A stretch of 11,342 nt of DNA. Source: Bacteroidota bacterium (lineage in GTDB: Bacteria; Bacteroidota; Bacteroidia; Flavobacteriales; Weeksellaceae). Shown here in pieces: positions 6,922 to 11,342 of the stretch (position 1 is its first letter; the number at the start of each line of letters is the position of its first letter). The DNA lies in the NCBI GenBank assembly GCA_023387375.1, contig JAEWIE010000007.1, forward strand, positions 1 to 11,342, read 5' to 3'. The translations under genes were made by a program, and so were the position numbers. A model generated the notes under the pieces. The model searched no databases. It saw only the letters and a list, made by a program, of their open reading frames with translations, and was not told where the DNA came from.

Positions 6922-6948
6922 AAAAAAATCCGCCAAAAAAGACGGATT
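6922..6948 (-). terminator. Rho-independent terminator after the GlmU-like gene
   Basis: On the minus strand AATCCGTC and GGCGGATT pair around a TTTTTT loop (8 bp including one G-U), followed by seven T. The G-U pair would be an A-C mismatch on the opposite strand, so the structure is directional. It lies 27 nt past the GlmU-like stop and isolates that gene from the sigma-factor operon. Confidence 0.85.
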
Positions 6949-6975
6949 CCTTTAATTCGTATTGTAGAGTCGGTT

Positions 6976-8139
6976 CTACTGCTGCTCATACACATGCTTT
7001 AGAATCGCTTTGTCACTTTCCAAAAGTGGAATTTTGCGTCTTGACATTGCTTTTTCTGCCACTTCAAAGGCTTTTTCTATTTTAAACTTGGGATCTCCTT
7101 TCATTCCACCCCAGGAAAAATGTTCTACTAAATTAGGTGGGAACCCACTTTTGAAAATATTTGCGCCCACACCTATAACAGTTCCTGTATTTAACTGCGT
7201 ATTAATCGCGGTTTTGGAATGATCCGCCATAATCACACCTGCAAATTGAAGCCCGGTTCCTTCGAATCTTTTGGTTCTGTAGCTCCATAGTTTTACTTCT
7301 GCATAATTGTTTTTCAAATTGGAAGAATTTGTGTCAGCTCCCAAATTACACCACTCTCCAATCACAGAGTTTCCGACAAACCCATCATGGCCTTTGTTCG
7401 AGTACCCAAAAATAATGATATTATTAATTTCCCCTCCTACTTTGCAATGGGGACCGATCGTCGTGGCACCATACACTTTTGCTCCTAGGTTGAATTTTGA
7501 ATGTTCCCCCAAAACGATAGGTCCGCGCAAATGGCATCCTTCCATTACTTCGGCATCCTTTCCAATATATATCTTTCCGGTTTTTGTATTAAGTGTTGCA
7601 AATTCAAGGTCTGCTCCTGGCTCAATGAATAGATCCTTGGAATCACCGAGTAGTCCGCAAGTCTCCGAAAGGGGCTGAGAAGTTCTCCCTTTGGTTGCAA
7701 GCTCGAAATCAAAATCAATAGCCTCTTTATTGAAAGTAAAGAGATCTGTGGGTTGAGTAAAGAACAAAAGCTCTTCCGTGATGTCCGTCATCTTCTCAAT
7801 TTGATTTAGAGAGAAGTCTTTCATATTTATTCTCGCAACCAGAAGTTCATTTTTGTAGACAAGCGCCTCTCCCAAACTCAAAGACCTTATTTGCTCTAGT
7901 ACACTTGGTGTGGGTAAAAAATTAGGCACTATAAATAAACTTTCTACCATTTCGGGTCCTGGAAACTTCTGCTCGAGATACGCTTCCGTCACATAACTCG
8001 AAACTTCAGAGTCCAAAAGCCTTTGCCAGCGTTCCGCAAAAGTATAAATACCACAACGCAACGAGGCCACAGGCCTTGTATAGGTTAAGGGTAGGAAATC
8101 TTCCCAGTATTGGGCATCTGAAAACACTAATTGAATCAT
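6976..8139 (-). CDS. GlmU-like nucleotidyltransferase with left-handed beta-helix domain
   Basis: I place the start at ATG 8139 (387 aa, MIQLVFSD). The frame also opens at a TTG at 8211, but that lies in the tail of the rpmE terminator and would add 24 atypical residues. The N-terminal part (1-150) begins VFSDAQYWEDFLPLTYTRPVASLRCGI, typical of the alternative GlmU family of Bacteroidota (UDP-GlcNAc diphosphorylase/GlcN-1-P acetyltransferase group), and lacks the classical LAAGxGTRM loop. Residues about 168-330 are hexapeptide repeats (IYIGKDAEVMEGCHL, PIVLGEHSKFNLGA, TTIGPHCKVGGEI, NSVIGEWCNLGADT) forming a left-handed beta-helix as in acyltransferases. The expected role is UDP-GlcNAc or related sugar-nucleotide synthesis for peptidoglycan and surface glycans. 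It is monocistronic, with its own promoter and terminator. Family is clear; exact sugar is not. Confidence 0.9.
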   Translation of the reverse strand: MIQLVFSDAQYWEDFLPLTYTRPVASLRCGIYTFAERWQRLLDSEVSSYVTEAYLEQKFPGPEMVESLFIVPNFLPTPSVLEQIRSLSLGEALVYKNELLVARINMKDFSLNQIEKMTDITEELLFFTQPTDLFTFNKEAIDFDFELATKGRTSQPLSETCGLLGDSKDLFIEPGADLEFATLNTKTGKIYIGKDAEVMEGCHLRGPIVLGEHSKFNLGAKVYGATTIGPHCKVGGEINNIIIFGYSNKGHDGFVGNSVIGEWCNLGADTNSSNLKNNYAEVKLWSYRTKRFEGTGLQFAGVIMADHSKTAINTQLNTGTVIGVGANIFKSGFPPNLVEHFSWGGMKGDPKFKIEKAFEVAEKAMSRRKIPLLESDKAILKHVYEQQ

Positions 8140-8159
8140 ATATTCTATTATCTTGGTAT

Positions 8160-8167
8160 CAAAAATA
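8160..8167 (-). promoter_or_regulatory. Promoter -7 element of the GlmU-like gene (TATTTTTG)
   Basis: TATTTTTG on the minus strand fits TAnnTTTG and ends 20 nt before ATG 8139. A weak -33 (ATTG/TTGG near 8192-8188) lies about 20-21 bp upstream. A promoter here, past the rpmE terminator and inside the longer TTG-initiated frame, supports the ATG 8139 start. Confidence 0.5.
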
Positions 8168-8209
8168 CGATAATTCTGCAATTCCTTCCAATCCTCCACA
8201 AATAACCAC

Positions 8210-8239
8210 AAAAAAAGCTGTTCCTCTTGGAACAGCTTT
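8210..8239 (-). terminator. Rho-independent terminator after rpmE2
   Basis: GCTGTTCC pairs perfectly with GGAACAGC (8217-8224 with 8229-8236) around a 4-nt loop. A/T pairs extend the stem, and a run of six T (8216-8211) follows on the minus strand. It lies 53 nt after the rpmE2 stop and separates it from the GlmU-like gene. Confidence 0.9.
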
Positions 8240-8292
8240 GTAATAAGAAAAACTTCTTTTTTCTCTGTAAGTAAAAGAAATTAAAGACTCGC

Positions 8293-8544
8293 TTACTTCG
8301 CGAACTTTTTATATTTGTTCATGAATTTGTCAACACGACCTGCGGTGTCAACTAATTTCACTTTCCCAGTATAAAATGGGTGAGAAGTAGAAGAGATCTC
8401 CATTTTGATTAATGGGTAAGTTTCTCCTTCGAACTCAATTGTATCTTTTGTTTCTGCAGTTGATTTGCAAAGAAACATCTCGTCGTTACTCATATCTTTG
8501 AAAACAACAAGTCTATAATTTTCTGGGTGAATTCCTTGTTTCAT
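8293..8544 (-). CDS. rpmE2: 50S ribosomal protein L31, type B
   Basis: This 83-aa protein is a component of the large ribosomal subunit. MKQGIHPENYRLVVFKDMS at the start and SSTSHPFYTGKVKLVDTAGRVDKFMNKY at the C-terminal half are characteristic of type B L31. The zinc-binding CxxC pair of type A L31 is absent; the only cysteine is in FLCKST. Type B is the zinc-independent form, and in Bacteroidota it is commonly the standard L31, so absence of the zinc site need not mean zinc-starvation control. It has a strong consensus promoter, a leader of about 65 nt, and its own terminator. Confidence 0.97.
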   Translation of the reverse strand: MKQGIHPENYRLVVFKDMSNDEMFLCKSTAETKDTIEFEGETYPLIKMEISSTSHPFYTGKVKLVDTAGRVDKFMNKYKKFAK

Positions 8545-8617
8545 AATAAAAATTTAAAAAAATTAAAGGTTTGCTTCAGAAATAGTAATGGGTATTCCTC
8601 TGCTAAAATTTAGACTG

Positions 8618-8648
8618 CAAAATTAAGATTTTTTTTCAAATACACAAA
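8618..8648 (-). promoter_or_regulatory. rpmE2 promoter, perfect Bacteroidota consensus
   Basis: On the minus strand TTTG (8648-8645), exactly 19 nt of spacer, and TAATTTTG (8625-8618) match the Bacteroidota primary-sigma consensus TTTG-N19-TAnnTTTG at every defined position. Transcription should start near 8611-8613, giving a leader of about 65-70 nt before the ATG at 8544. Confidence 0.8.
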
Positions 8649-8691
8649 ATGATTTGCAATAAAAATCAGCTCAAAAGTAATCCGATTTTAT

Positions 8692-8699
8692 TACATTTG
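8692..8699 (+). promoter_or_regulatory. Possible -7 element of the mazG-aroA-SDR cluster (TACATTTG)
   Basis: TACATTTG on the plus strand fits TAnnTTTG, in the 238-nt gap between divergent rpmE2 and the MazG-type gene. No TTTG stands at the 19-bp position (GCTC is there), so support is one-sided. It would leave a leader of about 80-110 nt. Apart from this and the rpmE2 promoter, the gap shows no gene or strong hairpin. Confidence 0.3.
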
Positions 8700-8782
8700 A
8701 CAAATTAGGAATGTTTCTGCAATGTACTCGTTTTTTCTCCGTTATTGGTTCGAGAAAATTACTGAGTATGGCTTCCTAATAT

Positions 8783-9142
8783 TTGATATTTTTAGAAAAT
8801 AAAACAGTTTATAATTTGGAAATCACACAATTACAAACAAGGGTTGATCAATGGATCGAAACTATAGGTGTTCGCTATTACAGCGAACTTACCAATATGG
8901 CAATTCTTACCGAGGAAGTAGGAGAAGTAGCCAGAATTATGGCTCGGCGTTATGGGGAACAAAGCGAAAAGCCAAGTGACACGGAAAAAGACTTAGGAGA
9001 AGAACTGGCTGACGTTCTTTTTGTCACTCTATGTCTCGCCAATCAAACCGGTATCGATCTTCAAGACGCTTTTGATCGCAAAATGGTATTGAAGACCAAA
9101 CGCGACGCGCAACGACATCAAAACAATCCAAAACTAAAATAA
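8783..9142 (+). CDS. MazG-type nucleotide pyrophosphohydrolase
   Basis: The product (119 aa from TTG 8783, or 108 aa from TTG 8816) is a single-domain MazG-like all-alpha NTP pyrophosphatase, which hydrolyses nucleoside triphosphates, often non-canonical ones, to monophosphates. The metal-binding signature ExxE...ExxD is intact: E45-V-G-E48 in LTEEVGEVARIMARRYGEQ and E74-L-A-D77 in LGEELADVLFVTLCLA. There is no ATG before the conserved core, and an in-frame stop (8777-8779) closes the frame upstream, so initiation must be non-ATG. TTG 8816 gives MEITQLQTRVDQWIETIG, closest to the usual N-terminus of this family. It leads a plus-strand cluster, 20 nt ahead of aroA. Confidence 0.9.
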   Translation: MIFLENKTVYNLEITQLQTRVDQWIETIGVRYYSELTNMAILTEEVGEVARIMARRYGEQSEKPSDTEKDLGEELADVLFVTLCLANQTGIDLQDAFDRKMVLKTKRDAQRHQNNPKLK

Positions 9143-9162
9143 AGCATTCCTTAATTGACAGT

Positions 9163-10389
9163 ATGTTACTTAAACAATCCAAATTAATACCCAATCAAAC
9201 CGTACAGATTTGCGGTTCAAAAAGTGTTTCAAACCGACTTATTATCTTAAATGCACTTTTTCATAATGTAAAAATGGAAAATCTTTCGGATTCGAAAGAC
9301 ACGCAAGTCTTACTGAATGCCATTCAGAGTGAAGACCAAACCATAGACATCGGTCATGCAGGAACCGCAATGCGCTTTTTAACCTCTTACTTTGCAATTC
9401 AGGAGGGAGAGGTTAAGATTTTAACTGGATCCTCACGTATGAAACAGCGACCAATAGGCCCTTTAGTTGATGCTCTACGAGAACTGGGAGCTCAAATTGA
9501 ATATCTTGAAAATGAAGGGTATCCTCCCTTAAAAATTACAGGTCGCAAAATCCAGAAAAGCAAAGTTCGAATCGTTTCCGATATTTCGAGTCAGTACATA
9601 ACTTCTCTTATGTTAATCGGTGCGAAACTAGGGAATGGAATTAGCATTGAACTCGAAGGAGAAATCACTTCTAAACCTTATCTATTGCTAACCAAGAGGC
9701 TCTTAAAGAACATTGGAATAGAAATTCAAATATCTGACAATAGAATTGATATAAAGCCTTTAAAACTTGATGAAAAACTTTCCAATACAACGTTTGTTGA
9801 GGTAGAAAGTGATTGGTCATCGGCTTCATATTTTTACTCCCTGGCAGCCATTTCACGACAGCCCATTAAACTGCGTACTTTTAAGAGTCATTCTTATCAA
9901 GGGGATTCCGCATTGAAAAAATACTACTGGGAATTCTTCGGGGTCAACACAGTGACCGATACCCAAGAAACATTGATCAGTTTATTACCTGAGCTTGTCA
10001 ATTATCCGGAGGCTATCACAGCCGATTTAAACGACAGCCCAGACATTGCACAAACGCTTTGCGTGACCGCAGCGATCTTAAAGATTCCATTCTACTTTAC
10101 CGGCCTTAAGACTTTAAAAATAAAAGAAACAGACCGACTGTTAGCCCTGCAAAAAGAACTAAAAAAAATTGGCTGTATTGTAAAGCTCACTGAAGAGTCT
10201 ATTGAGACTTTGGAATTCACGACTCCAGACTCCACCATTGAAATCGAAACTTACGACGACCATCGAATGGCGATGAGCTTTGCTCCGTATCTTTTGCAAA
10301 GCGATTTGAAGATAATAGATCCTATGGTGGTGGAAAAGTCTTACCCAAAGTTTTGGAGCGATTTAAACCATGTAACCCAACCTATCTAA
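9163..10389 (+). CDS. aroA: 3-phosphoshikimate 1-carboxyvinyltransferase (EPSP synthase)
   Basis: This 408-aa cytosolic enzyme transfers the enolpyruvyl group of PEP to shikimate-3-phosphate, the sixth step to chorismate and aromatic amino acids. The length is slightly short for the family (about 420-430). Active-site elements are present: GSKSVSNR (K20, S21, R25), GHAGTAMRFL (64-73), SSRMKQRPIGPLVDAL with R97, SDISSQYITSL (S142, S143, Q144), catalytic aspartate in DSPD (D294), KETDR (K321-R325), DDHRMAMSFAP (R368) and EKSYPKFW (K392). The Asn usual before AGTAMR is His65 here. ATG 9163 is preferred because it immediately precedes the first conserved strand. The next gene starts 10 nt downstream, so they are probably cotranscribed. 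Confidence 0.97.
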   Translation: MLLKQSKLIPNQTVQICGSKSVSNRLIILNALFHNVKMENLSDSKDTQVLLNAIQSEDQTIDIGHAGTAMRFLTSYFAIQEGEVKILTGSSRMKQRPIGPLVDALRELGAQIEYLENEGYPPLKITGRKIQKSKVRIVSDISSQYITSLMLIGAKLGNGISIELEGEITSKPYLLLTKRLLKNIGIEIQISDNRIDIKPLKLDEKLSNTTFVEVESDWSSASYFYSLAAISRQPIKLRTFKSHSYQGDSALKKYYWEFFGVNTVTDTQETLISLLPELVNYPEAITADLNDSPDIAQTLCVTAAILKIPFYFTGLKTLKIKETDRLLALQKELKKIGCIVKLTEESIETLEFTTPDSTIEIETYDDHRMAMSFAPYLLQSDLKIIDPMVVEKSYPKFWSDLNHVTQPI

Positions 10390-10399
10390 AAAAGTATCA

Positions 10400-11194
10400 T
10401 TGAAAAAAGTAATTATAATCACAGGCAGTTCCACAGGAATTGGAAAGACTTTAGCGCAGTATCTCGCCACAAAAGGGCACACCGTCTATGGTCTAAGCCG
10501 TAAAGACATCAAAGATCCACAATTCCAAACAATCCCAACTGATATAACAAGCAAAACAGCGATTAACTCCGCTATATCCACTATATTAGAAAAAGAAAAA
10601 AGAGTGGATGTTTTGATTAATAACGCAGGGATGGGAATGGTCGGTGCCATAGAAGATGCACAAAAAAACGAAATTCAAGATCTTTTTGCTTTGAACTTAA
10701 TTGGAACCGTACAAATGATTTCTGCTGTCCTTCCTAGTATGAGAGAAAGAAAAAAAGGACAAATCATCAACATCTCAAGTATTGGATCTGAAATGGGACT
10801 TCCCTTTCGAGGTTTTTACAGTGCCTCTAAAGCCGCAGTAGACAGAGTAACCGAAGCCATTCGTTACGAAGTGCGTCCATGGAATGTACAAATCTGCAGT
10901 CTACATCTAGGTGATATTAAAACAGGTATCGCAGAATCCCGCGTAAAAAGTTCTATTTCAAAGCCCTACGAGGACATATTCAATAAAGTATACGGTCTGA
11001 TGAATACACATGTTGACAAAGGTAGTTCGACACTAGAGGTTGCGATGTATATAGACTCCTTGCTTCAAAAGAAAAATTGGAAGGCACATTATTACTTTGG
11101 AAAAATAGGCCAACGAATCGGCGTACCTTTAAAATGGCTCTTACCACAGAACTTCTATGAGACGCTCATGAGAAAATACAACAAAATCAACTAA
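10400..11194 (+). CDS. Short-chain dehydrogenase/reductase (SDR)
   Basis: This is a 264-aa classical SDR oxidoreductase that uses NAD(H) or NADP(H). The cofactor motif TGSSTGIG (8-15) begins after the first strand KKVIIIT, which fixes the TTG at 10400 as the start; no ATG is available there. Other signatures: TDIT with D48, NNAG (74-77), NLIG with N99, and the catalytic triad S127 (NISS), Y140 and K144 (YSASK). A basic residue in GLSRKD after the second strand hints at NADPH preference. The C-terminal region (about 180-264) is long and basic and ends MRKYNKIN; it determines substrate, which I cannot name. It is the last gene of the mazG-aroA-SDR cluster. Linkage to aroA probably reflects shared expression, since the shikimate-pathway dehydrogenase is a different family. 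Confidence 0.93.
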   Translation: MKKVIIITGSSTGIGKTLAQYLATKGHTVYGLSRKDIKDPQFQTIPTDITSKTAINSAISTILEKEKRVDVLINNAGMGMVGAIEDAQKNEIQDLFALNLIGTVQMISAVLPSMRERKKGQIINISSIGSEMGLPFRGFYSASKAAVDRVTEAIRYEVRPWNVQICSLHLGDIKTGIAESRVKSSISKPYEDIFNKVYGLMNTHVDKGSSTLEVAMYIDSLLQKKNWKAHYYFGKIGQRIGVPLKWLLPQNFYETLMRKYNKIN

Positions 11195-11215
11195 TACAAT
11201 CCCATATTCTCCTAT

Positions 11216-11243
11216 AAAAGCATCCCTTTCGGATGCTTTTTTT
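11216..11243 (+). terminator. Rho-independent terminator of the mazG-aroA-SDR cluster
   Basis: GCATCC (11220-11225) pairs with GGATGC (11231-11236) around a CTTTC loop. The stem is extended by AAAA/TTTT and followed by seven T on the plus strand. It starts about 21 nt after the SDR stop. Confidence 0.93.
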
Positions 11244-11299
11244 ATGTGTCTTGGTAGTGTGCGTAGCCTTTCTTAACTATGTTCAAGAAGTCTAGGCAT

Positions 11300-11330
11300 A
11301 AAAAAATCCCCAATCACAATGTGATTGAGG
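11300..11330 (-). terminator. Rho-independent terminator for a minus-strand gene right of the window
   Basis: On the minus strand CCTCAATCAC pairs with GTGATTGGGG (10 bp with one U-G) around a 3-nt loop and is followed by ATTTTTTT. The wobble pair becomes a mismatch on the plus strand, and plus-strand sequence after the stem is ACTTAAAA, so the minus direction is favoured. It implies a gene converging on the SDR from outside the window. Confidence 0.8.
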
Positions 11331-11342
11331 ACTTAAAAAAAA

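Noticed and set aside
8140..8211. N-terminal extension of the GlmU-like protein from TTG 8211
   Set aside because: The TTG falls in the T-tract of the rpmE2 terminator and the extension would include a likely promoter -7 element; the family N-terminus begins at ATG 8139.
8293..8544. Zinc-starvation (Zur) control of the zinc-free L31
   Set aside because: No Zur-like palindrome is visible at the promoter, and type B L31 is commonly the standard form in Bacteroidota.
8702..8767. Weak hairpin TTTTCTC / GAGAAAA in the rpmE2-mazG gap, possible leader element
   Set aside because: Only about 7 A/T-rich pairs around a 12-nt loop and no T-tract; not above what AT-rich sequence gives by chance, and no known riboswitch pattern is visible.
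1..11342. CRISPR arrays, tRNA or rRNA genes, DNA transposon ends
   Set aside because: No regularly spaced repeats, tRNA cloverleaf elements, rRNA segments or transposase frames were found on either strand.

Overview
The window looks like chromosomal DNA from a member of the Bacteroidota, most likely a flavobacterium-like lineage. It is moderately AT-rich and its genes lack Shine-Dalgarno sequences. Several promoters fit the Bacteroidota -7 consensus TAnnTTTG, one of them with a perfect -33 TTTG at 19 bp. The protein families also fit: DUF4252 and GIN/DUF2807 proteins, a type B L31, and the alternative GlmU-like enzyme.

Layout from left to right. (1) Positions 1-1818, minus strand: most of a group IIC intron. 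It has the ribozyme 5' end GTGTG, domains I-III, and a reverse transcriptase/maturase ORF that runs off the left edge. It sits directly behind a strong rho-independent terminator. (2) 1823-3785, minus: guaB (IMP dehydrogenase) followed with no gap (TAAATG) by a small lipoprotein gene, then the terminator that the intron uses as its target. (3) 3901-6865, minus: a compact four-gene operon of an ECF sigma factor, a single-pass membrane protein (candidate anti-sigma), a secreted DUF4252 + GIN fusion, and a DUF4252 lipoprotein. (4) 6927-8139, minus: a GlmU-like nucleotidyltransferase/left-handed beta-helix enzyme with its own terminator. (5) 8214-8648, minus: type B ribosomal protein L31 with a textbook promoter and terminator. 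(6) 8783-11243, plus: a divergent three-gene cluster of a MazG-type pyrophosphohydrolase, aroA and a short-chain dehydrogenase, ended by a strong terminator. A second terminator at the right edge points the other way and probably ends a minus-strand gene outside the window.

Most genes are housekeeping: GMP synthesis, shikimate pathway, amino-sugar nucleotide synthesis and ribosome. The parts worth a second look are the sigma/membrane-protein/DUF4252-GIN/DUF4252 operon, which looks like a self-contained envelope-sensing module of unknown signal, and the group IIC intron with its visible target terminator and enlarged, T-tract-containing hairpin between domains I and III. No CRISPR array, tRNA, rRNA or DNA transposon was seen.
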